Below are positions 1 to 11,568 of a stretch of 64,000 nucleotides of DNA, piece after piece (the stretch's first letter is position 1; every line of letters begins with the position of its first letter). The translations under genes were made by a program, and so were the position numbers. Source of the stretch: Halicephalobus mephisto. Lineage: Eukaryota; Nematoda; Chromadorea; Rhabditida; Panagrolaimidae. Location of the stretch: NCBI GenBank assembly GCA_009193035.1, contig SWDT01000067.1, positions 186,001-250,000 on the forward strand, in the 5' to 3' direction. A model generated the notes under the pieces. It had not been told where the DNA came from, did no database searches, and was given only the letters and a program-made list of their open reading frames with translations.

Positions 1-370
1 AAAAGTAATTCAAGGACTTACATGTATGATTTTCTAAGCCTAATTCCATTTCTATTTTGAAAAAATAAGTCCTTTATGGTTTTCAGAAATTTTCGTAAAG
101 AGGATTGGCTTTCTTATTTCCTTACTGATAAAAAATGGATACATGGTATACAATGTATGAATACATTGAGAATGTTCTGATATATCAGACACATAATCAA
201 TGTGTCCATTATTAAGTATGATATCGGTGTATTGCATATAATGTGTGGATACATTGAAACAGGTGATGTATCAGATGAATTATATTCAATGTATTGATGG
301 ATTAAGTTGATATCGGGACATTAAGTATAATGTATTTGATACATCAGAATCGTTTTAATGCATTAGATAC
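1..370. repeat. Degenerate AT-rich repeat DNA
   Basis: The first ~130 bases resemble one unit of the array at 1040-2060 (gattttca..actttcgt-type phrase). Positions 130-370 are dense in near-repeats of cattgaatac/tgatatc words that lead into the 91-bp array. No coding signal is seen. Confidence 0.5.
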
Positions 371-375
371 ATTAA

Positions 376-830
376 GTTGATATCATTGGATTGTATTCAA
401 TATACCAATGCATTGAAAAGGTTTTGACGTATGAGGTATATTACATTCAATACATCGACATATTAAGTTGATATCATTGGATTGTATTCAACATATCGAT
501 GCATTAAAAAGGTTCTAATGTATGAGGTATATTACATTCAATACATCGATACATTAAGCTGATATCATTGGATTGTATTCAATATACCAATGCATTGAAA
601 AGGTTTTGACGTATGAGGTATATTACATTCAACACATCGATATATTAAGTTGATATCATTGGATTGTATTCAACATATCGATGCATTGAAAAGGTTTTGA
701 CGTATGAGGTATATTACATTCAATACATCGATACATTAAGCTGATATCATTGGATTGTATTCAATATACTGACATATTGAATATGATGTATCCGACACAT
801 TAGAGCTGTTTTAATGTATTTTTGTGTGTA
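376..830. repeat. 91-bp tandem satellite, about 5 copies
   Basis: The phrase gytgatatcattggattg recurs at 376, 467, 558, 649 and 740, an exact 91-base period. Copies differ by only a few substitutions, so the array is young. The window opens inside or beside this satellite. Confidence 0.9.
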
Positions 831-1039
831 GATTATTTCTACACACACTGAATACTAAGAAAGTTCAACAAGATCTTTCCATACTGGCTTTATTTCATAG
901 TAAATACATCTTACAAGAAATAATATGATATAAAAAGAGATTAAAAGTGTATCATAACAAATATTTAACATTAAAAAGAAATTTGATATGTTAAAAAAAA
1001 CTCAGTGATCTGTTTGATGTACAATTTTATTGTTTTTAG

Positions 1040-2060
1040 GTTTAATTTTATTTCTTTTTTTTTAAAAACAAATTATTTACAGGTTTTAGAAATTTCCATA
1101 ATGAAAGTTAATTTTTTCTTTTTTCACATTTTCCGGACCTAACTCCATAGCATTGATGAACAAGGAATTTCAGCATGATTTTAAGGAGCTTTTGTGGCGG
1201 AAATGGACTTAATACTGTTTACGTGCTTTTTAGACAGAATTTTACTTGTATTTAGAAATGATAAAACTCAATCTGATCTTTAGGGATTTTCTTGGCAAGA
1301 ATTAACTTTATTTTCCAAAAGCACTTTTTAGGTCTAATCTCGCATGTATTAATAAACAAAAATCATCTTAATTTTCAAAGATTTTCATGATGGGACCTGG
1401 TTTGACTTTTTTCCACATTTGGTTTTTTGTCAAGCTTTCGTCCTAGCTGGTAAATAAACAAGTTCCCTTTGATTTTCAGGGACTTTCGTTACAGGAGTTG
1501 ACTAGACTTTTACGTTGTCTTTCAGGCCTAATTTCACTTGTATTCAGAAATGATTAAATTCATCTTCATTTTCAAAGGCTTTCGTGTTCAGAATTAACTT
1601 TGTTTTTTATTATTTTTAGACCTAATTCTATTCAAATCTCTTAAATAAACAACTTCAACATGGTCTTCAAGGACTTTCGTGACGAGAATTAATTTTATTT
1701 TTTAGATTAATGTTCAAACTTAATCCTACTGTCATTGATAAAAAACTTTGTCTTGATTTTCAAGAACTTTCGTGACGATAACTGAATAGATTCTTATATT
1801 GCTTTTTAGGCCTAAATTCTACTTACATATGACATCAAGCAAGTTTATTTTGATTTTCATAGACTTTCGTGACAAGAATTAATTTTATTTTTTAGATTAA
1901 TGTTCAAACTTAATCCTACTGTCATTGATAAAAAACTTTGTCTTGATTTTCAAGAACTTTCGTGACAGGACTCGATTTGATTTTTATATTTTCTGGGCGT
2001 TATTCTACTCTCACTGGTCGATGAAGAGGTCATCATGATAATTTGAGGTTTTTGTGGCGG
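1040..2060. repeat. Degenerate ~95-bp tandem array
   Basis: Repeated phrases gattttcaaggactttcgtgac, gaattaattttatttt and ttaggcctaattctac return roughly every 95 bases. Two blocks starting near 1671 and 1861 are almost identical (190 bases apart, two units), indicating a recent higher-order duplication inside an old array. No gene is seen here or in the following AT-rich 2060-2500. Confidence 0.75.
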
Positions 2061-2529
2061 AAGTTAACTCCGCTTTTTACAACATCTTTGTGGGTGTGGG
2101 AAATACTGGAATTTTTTCAACAAAAAAGTCTGACACAAGCCATGATAAGAAGATTTTCATTTTTATCGCAAAAGAATATTGTTCCTCAAAAAATCGAAAA
2201 TAATTTCGATCCGGGGACCGAAACTAAAATTTTATTGAAGATTTTAAGATTTTTAAAAAACAGAAAAATTCTGAAATTTTGTAGAAATTATTCGAAAATT
2301 ATTAAATCTAAAAATTCTGTAAGAAATTTAGAATCTTTTAGAATTCAGTAAAAAATTCTAAAATTTACCAAAAAATTATGAAATTTTTGAATATCTTCCA
2401 GAATTTAGTAGAAAATTCTAAAAATACTAAAAATGAAAAATTTGAAGTTTCTAAAAAGTTCTAAAAATTTGTCTCAAAATAATTTCATTAAAAAATTAAT
2501 TTTTTTTTATTTTTTTAAATAAAATTTTT

Positions 2530-2760
2530 GAGTAAAATTATTTTTTTTATTTTTTTTTAAATTTTTGAGTAAAATTATTTTTTTTTATTTTTTAAATAAA
2601 ATTTTTGAGTAAAATTATTCTTTTTATTTTTTTGAATAAAATTTTTGAGTAAAATTATTTTTCTTATTTTTTTAAATAAAATTTTTGAGTAAAATTATTT
2701 TTTTTATTTTTTTGAATAAAATTTTTGAGTAAAATTATTTTTTTTTTAATTTTTAACGAA
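2530..2760. repeat. 40-bp AT-rich tandem repeat, about 6 copies
   Basis: The word gagtaaaattatt recurs at 2530, 2567, 2607, 2647, 2687 and 2727, a 37-40-base period. Each unit is a T run, an A run and the phrase atttttgagtaaaatt. Confidence 0.85.
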
Positions 2761-3032
2761 ATATTTTTTTAAATTTAAATTTGCATATTTTTTTATTTAT
2801 TTATAAAAATGATAAAGATTATTTTCCTGAGAATTCTGGAATGAACCAAAATTTAATCCAACTTCCGGCGAATTTGGTCTCGTGGTTTATTCATTGATAA
2901 CCGACTTTATCGTCCAAACAATGGATCCTCAATCGAACAAGGAAAAACTTTTATCAAAGAACTTAGAGACCCACATAATGCTTCCGAAATCATCGATTTA
3001 AAGTAGATCATTGATTTCTAAATTTAATCAAA

Positions 3033-4308
3033 ATGAAATTGTTTATTTTTTGTTTTTTAATCGTTTTTATTTTTGGACAAGAATATTCAACGAATGTTCC
3101 ATCGACGACTTCGAGTTTCGACTCCGTGACTTCGGATTCTGGATTCACCTCAAATCCGATAGAGTCGTCTTCGGAATCAGCCGTCAATTCCACAGGATGT
3201 GAGTTTTTAATTTGGACTTTTTCGAAGGTTCCAGAATTTCCGAAAATTTTGCAGATTCTGGAGTCTTCGAAAATCCCACAGAAAACTTTAGGATTAAGTA
3301 TATAATTCTGGAGTCTTTTTAGAAGTTGATAGAAGATTTCGGAAGTTCCCACCAGGTACTGTAAAATTTCAGAAAGCTTTTACGAAATTCAAAAAAGACC
3401 ACAAAATTGTACAAAATTTGAGAATTCTTTGATAAATTCAGGAAGATTCTAGAAGTTTTTAAAATCCCTTGGAAAATTTCCAAAATTATCTTTGATTCGT
3501 TAAAAAGTTTTAAAATTTTCTTTAATCTTTTTAAATCTTATGAAACTTTTTGGAATCTCAGAATCTCGTGAAAAATTTTTGGGATTTTATATGATTTAGT
3601 AGATGCTTTTTAGAATTCTTTAAAGAAGTCCTAAAATCTTCCTGGATTTATTAAAAAATTCTAAAATTTTTTTTAAATTTTATGAAATCTATAATTTTCT
3701 CAAAATTTCATAGATTTCTGGAACCTACCATAACCCTGTAGAAGTTTCTAAAACCTCGTTAGAATCTAATGGAATATTTCTACGAAATTCTGAAAATTCG
3801 TGTTGAAAGAAATATAAAAATATTTATTTTTGATTTTACAGTAATAAAAACCCGATTGGTGTTCATTCACACTTCGCCAAAAACCCAAATTCAGTAATAA
3901 TCACACTTCGCCAAAGTTCATTTTTCAATTTTCCTCAATCTAGGATCTTCTGAAACTTCAGATTCTAAAAAACTCCGAAAATTCTCCTCGAGACGATTTC
4001 GCAATAAATTTTTACTTTTTAAATATTTAATTTTTTTTTAATTTTTAATTTTTTTTTAATTTTTAATTATAAAATTTTCAGTACCTTGTGAAGACACCAT
4101 TTCCACTTGCGAGCAGTACTTGAGTGAATGTGATCAGCCGGCTTATCAGCCTTTAATGTTCAAATATTGCAGAAAAAGCTGTAATCTCTGCAGCCTCTGT
4201 ATAGACGAAGAACCAAATTGTCCATATTGGGCTCAAAATGGATTTTGTACGAATCCCTTATATTCAGACAAATGGCAAGAATGTGCCAAAACTTGTAATC
4301 TTTGTTAA
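3033..4308 (+). CDS. Secreted protein with two ShKT domains
   Basis: Two exons, 3033-3198 and 4082-4308, give 130 aa; the join is in phase (1 nt + 2 nt) across a GTGAGT...TTTTCAG intron. Residues 1-15 are a signal peptide (MKLFIFCFLIVFIFGQ). A Ser/Thr-rich linker runs to about residue 55, then two six-cysteine ShKT (ShK-like) modules fill the C-terminal half, each ending in a CxxC pair (CRKSCNLC and CAKTCNLC). Nematodes have large families of such secreted proteins, often intestinal, cuticular or attached to proteases, and most have no assigned function. No catalytic domain is attached, so this is an ShKT-only protein. The intron is long (883 bp) and holds a dispersed repeat arm, so a small missed middle exon is possible. 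Confidence 0.85.
3795..4030 (+). repeat. Solo, diverged copy of the hairpin-repeat arm
   Basis: This intronic stretch carries the same ordered phrases as the arms at 10342-10717 and 11193-11568: cgtgttgaaagaaatat, tttgattttacagtaataaaaacc, gttcattcacactt and a tail of acgatttcgcaataaattttta. It is more diverged than those two arms are from each other. Confidence 0.75.
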
Positions 4309-5498
4309 ATTTAAAAAAACTAAAAAATTTAAATTTAAAAAAATAAAAAATTTTAAATTTAAAAAAAAATAAAAAATTTTAATTTAAAAAACTTTAAAAA
4401 TTTTAATTTAAAAAAAAACTAAGAAATTTTAAATTTAAAAAAAACTAAAAAATTTTAATTTAAAATTCAAAAATGATGTACATCGATTTTATCACATTAT
4501 TGTAAATACTAATTTTTGTTTATTCGGAAATTAATAAATGTATGATAAATTGAAATGGTTTCGATAAGGATTCTGGAGTGAACGAAAATTATAATTGATG
4601 AAGATTTAATTGTGGAATTTTTTGTTTTTTTAATTTGTCCAAAGATCAATTTAGATGTAAATTTTTAGATTTTGTTTGAATTTTTAGATTTTTAGAATTT
4701 TTAATTTTTTTGATTTTTTAAATTTTTTTGTTGATAGTTGTTAGGATAGAAACAGAAGCAATAATTGTTAGATCTCTGTGGACCGGTGTAGTTAGATGAG
4801 GGATATGAGTTTCTTATTCATCCAAACAATAAGATTAAGCGCAATAAAAACCATGTATTTAGAGTAATTTTAACTTTGAATTTTTTGTCACGGGAAAAAT
4901 GTTAGAATCTTACAAAAAATCCGAAAAGGGAAGTAATAGGACTCGCAGATTCAGAGTGTTGAATTCTGAAGATCAACCTTCAATTCTAACATCAGATTCA
5001 GAATCTACGAATCTCATTGCAGATTTTATATTTCGAAAATTAAAGTTTTTTGGAAATTTACAATTCATAATCGAAAACGAATTCTCAGTCATGTTCCATT
5101 TCTTAAATTTAATATCTCCCTAATTTTAAGTAATAATAAAAAGTAAATTTAAAAAATATCTATATTATAGTCGATTTTATACAAGTTTTAATTTCCTAGA
5201 AATTAAACATTTCCTATTATTATGATTTCCATATCATATGTATTACATTAGAAAAGATATTTTGAAGTATTGTGATTAAATTTAAAATTAACAAGATCCC
5301 TAATATTAGTCAGTTTTATATCAGATCTAATTTCCTAGAAATTAAACAGTTCCTATTATTATGATTTCCATATCATATGTATTACATCAGAAAAGATATT
5401 TTGAAGTATTGTGATTAAATTCAAAATTAACAAGATCCCTAATATTAGTCAGTTTTATATCAGATCTAATTTCGCAAGAACCAACAGCGAGCGAGAGA
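4309..5498. other. AT-rich intergenic region with a 139-bp duplication
   Basis: 4310-4470 is a run of aaatttaaaaaaactaaaaaattt units. 5185-5470 is a 139-base direct repeat of about two copies: atttcctaga at 5191 and 5330, with the homologous position at 5469. An ORF at 4899 (74 codons) has no recognisable domain and I do not call it. Confidence 0.7.
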
Positions 5499-5511
5499 TT
5501 TGGCGCGCAAA
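5499..5511 (+). promoter_or_regulatory. E2F/DP-like site TTTGGCGCGCAAA
   Basis: TTTGGCGCGCAAA lies 57 bases before the ATG at 5568 and matches the canonical E2F/DP palindrome. It is a lone GC island in AT-rich DNA. The downstream product has a KEN box and a set of RRxS sites, so cell-cycle control is a coherent reading. Binding itself is inferred. Confidence 0.6.
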
Positions 5512-5567
5512 CGAAAATTCGAATTCGCTTCTTGTTACTCCTTCCATTGTCGTCGTTTTCATCAACA

Positions 5568-6719
5568 ATGGATTCTCAGTTTCAACTCAGCGCTTCTAAC
5601 TCTCATGATATTCATAACGAATCTTCTGGTAATGTAGATAACAAGTATTTCGACAAAGGTAATTTTTCATATATCATTTAAATTTTCCATCAATTACTTT
5701 TTTACGATTTTTGACTTTTAACTTTTATATATCAATTTTCATTTCTTAAATCATTCATGTGTGAATTTAAATTCTTCATGTGCAAATTTAACTTTTCATA
5801 CACGAATTCAAGTTTTTTAAACTTTTCATGAATTTTAATCTCAGTTTTTACATTTAGCTTCTTTCATTTTTTTATGAAATTTTACTTTAATCCTTTTCAG
5901 TTACGACGGGACTGATGTCCCCAGGATTGAATTTGTCCGATAAAGAAAACCTAACATCCGCGATGGATAATCTTTCGATCAAACAGAAACCGGTGGTGGA
6001 TTTGACCAAGTGTCAAAAAGGAGCTCAACCAGGAGGAATAGGTGAAATTTCATATATCGAACGTCCCTGAAATTCCACTTTTAGGTGATTTTTCAAAGTT
6101 GTCTTTCTTCAATAGAAACGCCAGCAAAGCCGCTCAAAAATCAAGAAGAAGGTCCCAGCAGATCATCATAGAACCAGAACCCCTGAAACCGAAGAACCCA
6201 GAAGCAGGTCGTGGATCGGGTCCCAGCAACCCTACCCCCAAGCCCCCTGCTAGAAGACTTTCGAACATCCCCGTACCGACGAAGCCAGTAGAAAACAGAA
6301 GGAGATCCAACGTCAACCTGCCCCCTTCTCAGATGGTACTCCGTCCGAGAACAACTTCCTCGACGACTTCGACGAGTTCATCGACGTCAGTCCTGTCTCA
6401 GAGACAAGCACCCAAAGCGAGCACAACTCCCTCCCAACTCCAGAAGCCTGCTACGAGACGATCTCTCCTCCAACCGGCTCCCCCATCAACCTTCAAGCCT
6501 GGAACTCGCCGACAATCGCATGTGGAGCCTCCGAAGCCCGAAGTTCCACAACCACCGAAGCCTGCTCGTCGTCCGTCCCTCTTTGCCAACCTCCCCCCAT
6601 TCTCACTCCAAATGCTGAAGTCGGCCTCAACCAAAGAGCAGGAAGAAAGAGTCCCAAAACAAGAGCCCATTCTCTCCCGCCGTTACTATACGAGATCCAC
6701 TCAGCGTCAGCCTTCTTAA
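5568..6719 (+). CDS. Basic KEN-box protein with RRxS sites; TPX2/TPXL-1-like candidate
   Basis: Exons 5568-5658, 5901-6041 and 6085-6719 join in phase (288 aa; the second intron is 43 bp). There is a KEN degron at residues 45-47 (SDKENL). From about residue 85 the protein is Pro/Arg/Ser-rich and low complexity, with basophilic kinase sites repeated along it: SRRRSQ, ARRLS, NRRRS, TRRS, TRRQS, ARRPS. These fit the Aurora/PKA R-R-x-S consensus. The N-terminus (FQLS at residue 5, then GNVDNKYFDK near 21-30) resembles, by memory only, the F..F/WF Aurora-A-binding segment of TPX2. That, the KEN box, the E2F-like site and the cyclin B3 neighbour suggest a mitotic spindle/Aurora cofactor. It could instead be another APC/C substrate. 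The gene is convergent with cyclin B3 (414 bp between stops). Confidence 0.75.
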
Positions 6720-7132
6720 ATTTTAATGTTTTCATTTTGAGGATAAAGTTGAACCTTTATCTACACGGGACCAATCTTGAATTCTCCCAAAATACACAAT
6801 TCATTCATGTCCCTCTCGTCTTAGGGCAGATAACGAAGACAAATCAAACGAGAAACAATTAAGGACTTGAACATTTGGAAAGACCTCACAACTTGTAGAT
6901 TATGCAAAGGAGACTAAGAGGTCAAAGAAGGAGTCCGCTAGACAAGTAGCTAACATTCCTTCATTTCAAAAAAATCTTGTCAAAAAAGAACCCGACAGCC
7001 ATAGTTATCAATCCTTCAATGAAAACGAAGATGCGGCGGAGGCTTGATCGGATCCGACAGGGGGAACTGATTCGGTAAACTTGGGATCTTCGCAACTTCA
7101 AAGAAGATTCTGAAAATCGTTCACAATTACCG
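6720..7132. other. Intergenic region between convergent genes
   Basis: This stretch holds the 3' ends of the KEN-box gene and cyclin B3. No repeat array, RNA gene or convincing ORF is seen. Confidence 0.6.
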
Positions 7133-8340
7133 CTATAACACAACGAAAACGTACTCATGGGAATACTTATTGTAAATGGTCTCCAATTGGTTGTAGTCAG
7201 AAGTCCGCTTGATGATCATGTGGTTAAGGGTCCACATGACTGGTTCCACTTCCTCCAGACGGTACCCACTGTACTTCACGAGTCTGGCATCCCACTCGCC
7301 CATCTTCTTCATCCTCAGAGCGAGCAGCAACGAAGCAGAAGCCATCAAGTCATCCTTGACACAGACAAAGTCGTAGAACATCAAGGAAGTCTCCAAGATG
7401 TACCGAGCAAGTGTCAGAGTAGGCATGTCCAACTTGATCACTCTCGAGAATCTTCTCAGGAAACGGTAGGAAAGAGGGATTCCAAGGTCGAAACCGACGG
7501 TATTGTAGAGGATCAACTCCATCTTCAGCATCTGGTCCGAGGTGTAGTTGTCATCACACATGTACAAAAGATCATCGATCAACGGGGCAACTCTCTCCTG
7601 GAAGTGGATCTCAATGCAAGCGAGGGATAAAAAACTTACATCGAACTTCGAGGCCAGAAAAATGGCAGTTCCTCCGATCAGCTGCAGATCGACCCTCTTG
7701 ACGTCACTCTTCGTTTTGTGCAAGTAGAGATCCATGATTTTCACTGCGAGATACAGTGTTTCGTGGTTCAACTCAAATTGTTCCTGGACGCCAATGAGCC
7801 AATTCACCACCAACGCTCTCATTTCCGCACTGATGTGACGTTGCCGCTTCAAGTAATCACCGATGAGAAACTGACTCTGACGGTACTTGTAGTAGAGGAA
7901 GATGTCCCTCGCGTACTCAGCAACACTGGTCATGTCCTTCATACACTCTTTGTCGAAATCGTAATCTGGACAGGGGTCTTCTTCAGCTTTGACGGGCTTC
8001 AGGTCTTCTAAGAGTGGCTTCTTCTCGTAGAAAAGATTTTCTTCTTCTTCTTTAATCGGAGCCGCTTTATTGGGGAGGCGGATTCTAGACTTCTGTTCAT
8101 AATTCTTCTTGGAAGAGTCAATCAAAACAGACGATAATGACTGGAAACGGGGCGGAATTACACCCAAACACTCAAGAAACCTACACTACTTATGTCGGTC
8201 AGTGCAACGCGCTTAGGCTCAGGTCCTGCAACATCTCCCAATCCCTTACTGGCTCTCTTTTCAGCTCCTTTGACACTGGAGTGGTTAGTGATGTTCTCAT
8301 TCTCATTGGTGACGTTGAGGGATCTGTTACGGAGCATCAT
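7133..8340 (-). CDS. cyb-3: Cyclin B3 (G2/M cyclin)
   Basis: Exons 8340-8185, 8140-7640 and 7597-7133 give 373 aa; the two introns are 44 and 42 bp, both phase 0. A destruction box RVALTDIS lies at residue 44, just before the first splice. The cyclin box begins around EMRALVVNWL with FELNHETLYLAVKIMD. After splicing, the second box region reads ASKFDERVAPLIDDLLYMC, which is B3-type rather than B1-type, and the C-terminus KYSHEYVFVVL matches the B3 tail. The product activates CDK1 in mitosis and is removed by APC/C through the D-box. The start MMLR at 8340 has no competing upstream ATG in frame. GC-rich E2F-like sequence lies upstream (AAGCGCGCGCTT near 8690; TTCCCGCCAAAAA at 9542). Confidence 0.93.
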
Positions 8341-8879
8341 CTTGTTAACCTACAGGAGAGTCAGCTTGGAGACGACACAGATTAACAAGGTCGTCTTTGA
8401 CGGTATTAGAATGGTCGACGGCCTTACAACGCGAATGATTTCGCCAACACTAAAGGACTGATCTCAGAAATTTACATCAAAAGAACGAGAATGATCCCTG
8501 CGTCGCCTTCAGGGCAAAGAGACAAATCGGGCCACGCGCCAGAGAGTAAAGACCACAATAATCACGTAATATAAACAAACAACGAAATCAGAAGGTCAGA
8601 AGACATTGAAGCTTTACGAGCGAGGTATCGAAGCTGGACCAGACGAGGGCGCGTCAATGTCCACTCTCTTCGCGGCGAGACCGAGATTCAAGCGCGCGCT
8701 TCCTGGTTTGAAATCGATCAACTCGCGTCAAAATAAAAACTAAAAATATAGTTAAAAGTCGAAATCACACGTCAAGCAATAAAAATACGTTGTAGGTTTC
8801 CTAAAGGACAATGGAAACAACAAGAAAAGAGGTAATTCGGGTCTGATTTCAGGTTTGAACATATATCGGTGAAAATTTA
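8341..8879 (-). promoter_or_regulatory. Upstream region of cyclin B3
   Basis: This segment is clearly richer in GC than its surroundings. It contains the palindrome AAGCGCGCGCTT near 8690, a core compatible with E2F-type factors. No ORF with domain support is present. The transcription start cannot be fixed from sequence. Confidence 0.4.
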
Positions 8880-9490
8880 AAAATTAGATTTGTCGAGATC
8901 CAACGGCGACACATGGACTGATAAAGGTAAGTGATTGGATTTCTAAGAGCGAGGAAATGAGTGGCCAATTCGGTTTGACTCATGCCAAAAATGTTAAAAA
9001 TCGATTTTATCTAATTTCGAAGTGATATATCAATTAACAAAGACGGACAACTGGTTTTTTAAAGGACATTGGGCGATCGGAAAAATTTAAAAAATATAAA
9101 TTTTCGCTTCAACCTCTGTTATATAAGCATAGATATATGGGGGAAAATTAAAAAATTAGCTGATTAAACCTCGAAAGTGACATAAATCAACACGGATGAG
9201 TTTCCCTAAAAATGACGAATCGACGAAATTATAAAAATTTGCAAATTTGGATTTTGTTTTTCGTTTACACGTGGATATACAGGGAAAATTAATAATTAAA
9301 TTTCGGAAATGATATAAATCAACACAGATGAGTTTCCCTAAAAATGACGAAACTGCATTAAGAGACCCGGATTTTTGTTTTATTTTCCACCCATATGGAA
9401 GTGGATATATGAACAGAAAGTAAGTAATTTACTCTACCAAATCTCGAGATAATTTAGAAACTAACACAGGTGGGTTATTAGTTTTCTAAG
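8880..9490. repeat. ~130-bp degenerate tandem repeat
   Basis: The phrase atgagtttccctaaaaatgacgaa occurs twice, 132 bases apart (about 9195 and 9327). More diverged copies of the surrounding unit (catatatggaagtgg, aaattaaaaattag, aaatttcgaaatgatata) extend to both sides, about four in all. Confidence 0.7.
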
Positions 9491-9541
9491 AATAATGAGA
9501 CGATGAGAGGAATAAGAAGCGCGCCACAAACCTCGTTCTGG

Positions 9542-9554
9542 TTCCCGCCAAAAA
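9542..9554 (-). promoter_or_regulatory. E2F-like element TTTTTGGCGGGAA
   Basis: The minus strand reads TTTTTGGCGGGAA, close to the classical E2F site, followed by a second GC core (aaaaagcgc). It sits about 1.2 kb upstream of the cyclin B3 ATG, so it may belong to that promoter or be incidental. Confidence 0.35.
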
Positions 9555-10341
9555 GCGCAAACAAGCTCCTCCGACTTTCGAACCCATGCCGACCGCGTTT
9601 TTCTGGCCCGGCAATCCGATCAATGGCACTTGTAACAACTATCGAAGGGATTTTCTCATTTCCTGATGCAAAAAGAGGAAGAATGGACTGTTTGGCCAAA
9701 TAAACAACGGAGAACAAATTGAGTCAAGGTAAAACCGACTTGAGTCCAATGCGTTCGATGACCAGTCATTCAGGGAATGACTGACTATAGTCGGATCAAA
9801 CAAGATTGTTCAACTGGCCCAAACCAGGTAGTCCGAAAATCAACTGGGTTTCGAGGGAAACATGGGTGCAAAGTGTTCCTTTTGCCAAAGAAGTTTGTTT
9901 TTTTTAGGATTCTTATTTTTCTTTCTTTTTTGTGTTTTTTATCGATTATTTCTTTAGAAATTCTGACTAAATTTAACATTGAAGAGGATCTAAGTGGAAT
10001 TTCCCGGGACAAAACAGGAAATGTCTTATAACTGTTTTGAGTGATTTTTTCAAGAGTAACAGAAACAGCTTTTTTCTTTCGGTGGGGAGTTGCAGAGTCT
10101 GTCAACTGGTTTGTCAAAAACCAGCGGATTGTTTTTCAATCACCAAAAGCGGAATCAAAGGGGGATTGCGCAACTTGGTCAGCCTGCCTTTTCCGATCCC
10201 CTAATCCTTATCCTTCCAATTCCTAATAGTAGTTTTATTTTTTCCAATTTTCGAATTTGACTAAAATCTTCTAGAATTTAGTGGGGAATTCTGGGAGTTT
10301 TGAAAATGTAAAAATTTCCGAAGCGGTTTGGAATGTTATGA
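9555..10341. other. Non-coding spacer
   Basis: Several open frames of 60-110 codons overlap here on both strands. None has a domain, a plausible start context or codon bias. Only the composition, less AT-rich than the flanks, is notable. Confidence 0.5.
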
Positions 10342-11568
10342 AAATTCTGGAAATTTCAATTTTTAGAATTTAGAAAAAAATTAAAAATTTCAGAATCTTT
10401 GAAAATTTATGGAATTTTTAGAATATTAAAAATCCGTGATTTTAGGTTTCTGACAATTCTAGAAATTCGTGTTGAAAGAAATATATAAAAATATTTATTT
10501 TTGATTTTACAGTAATAAAAACCCCGATTGGCGTTCATTCACACTTTGCCAAGGACTCAAATCCGGCAATATTCACTTTTCCAAGACTCTATTTTTTACT
10601 GTTTTCAAATTACAACTTTCCAGAATCCATTGGAATCTTCTCAAATTATCTAGAATTTAAAATTACGAAAATTCTTGTTGAAACAATTTCGTTAAAAATT
10701 TATTTTTAGTTTTTTTTAATAGTCTGATTTTTTTCGAAAATCCTGAACAGACTTTTCTTCTACTCGTTTTTCAAATCCATAAGTCATAGATTAGAAAAGT
10801 TCGTTCCAAGTGATACCATCTGATACGCAAAAGCGAAAACTAAACGTCGTCTATCCAAGTCCTCGACAGGTCAATCACCTGCTGGCCAAACTTGCACGTT
10901 TACTTGGGGAAGTTTTTGTGTAAAGTTGACCTTTTTTCCACTTTAATCTATGTCGGATTTTCATGGGGTTGACCGGAAAAGCCGGTTTGTGGTCCATAAA
11001 ATCGAATTAAAAAAGTGACCCCCGATTGGAGAGGAAAAGACGATTTGCGCGGGGGCAGCGGGACCATGTCCTCGGGAAAATCTTGCTCATTTTTCTTCAA
11101 TCGAGTCTGTTTTTCAAGTTTTTACTTTTTTAACCTTTCAATTTTATTTTTGTCCTGTCAACAATGGATTTCTTTCTTACTATGATACTATCAAAAAAGC
11201 TAAAAATAAATTTTTAACGAAATTGTTTCAACAGGAATTTTCATAATTTTAAATTCTAGATAATTTTAGAAGATTCCAATGGATTCTGGAAAGTTGTAAT
11301 TTGAAAACAGTAAAAAATAGAATCTTGGAAAAGTGAATATTGCCGGATTTGAGTCCTTGGCGAAGTGTGAATGAACACCAACCGAGGTTTTTATTACTGT
11401 AAAATCAAAAATAAATATTTTTACATATTTCTTTCAACACGAATTTCTAGAATTGTCAGAAACCTAAAATCACGGATTTTTAATATTCTAAAAATTCCAT
11501 AAATTTCCAAAGATTCTGAAATTTTTGATTTTTCTCTAAATTCTAAAAATTGAAATTTCCAGAATTTA
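10342..11568. repeat. Long inverted repeat: two 376-bp arms around a 475-bp loop
   Basis: The left arm 10342-10717 and right arm 11193-11568 are near-perfect reverse complements over their whole length. Phrases such as ccggcaatattcacttttcc, gaatccattggaatcttct and aattcgtgttgaaagaaatat on the left reappear reverse-complemented in matching order on the right. The loop 10718-11192 is unique, has a higher GC content and shows no long ORF. A transcript across it would fold into a ~375-bp dsRNA stem. A solo diverged arm lies at 3795-4030, so the arm belongs to a dispersed family. No transposase is present. Confidence 0.9.

Noticed and set aside
1..830. CRISPR-like array
   Set aside because: The 91-bp units are contiguous, with no unique spacers, and the organism is a eukaryote. 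It is a satellite.
6398..6735. Minus-strand ORFs of 80-90 codons in the KEN-box gene
   Set aside because: Shadows of the GC-rich plus-strand exon, without domains.
7157..8461. Four plus-strand ORFs across cyclin B3
   Set aside because: Antisense to well-supported cyclin exons.
9478..10226. Several 60-110-codon ORFs on both strands
   Set aside because: Less AT-rich DNA loses stops by chance. No domain, splice pattern or start context.
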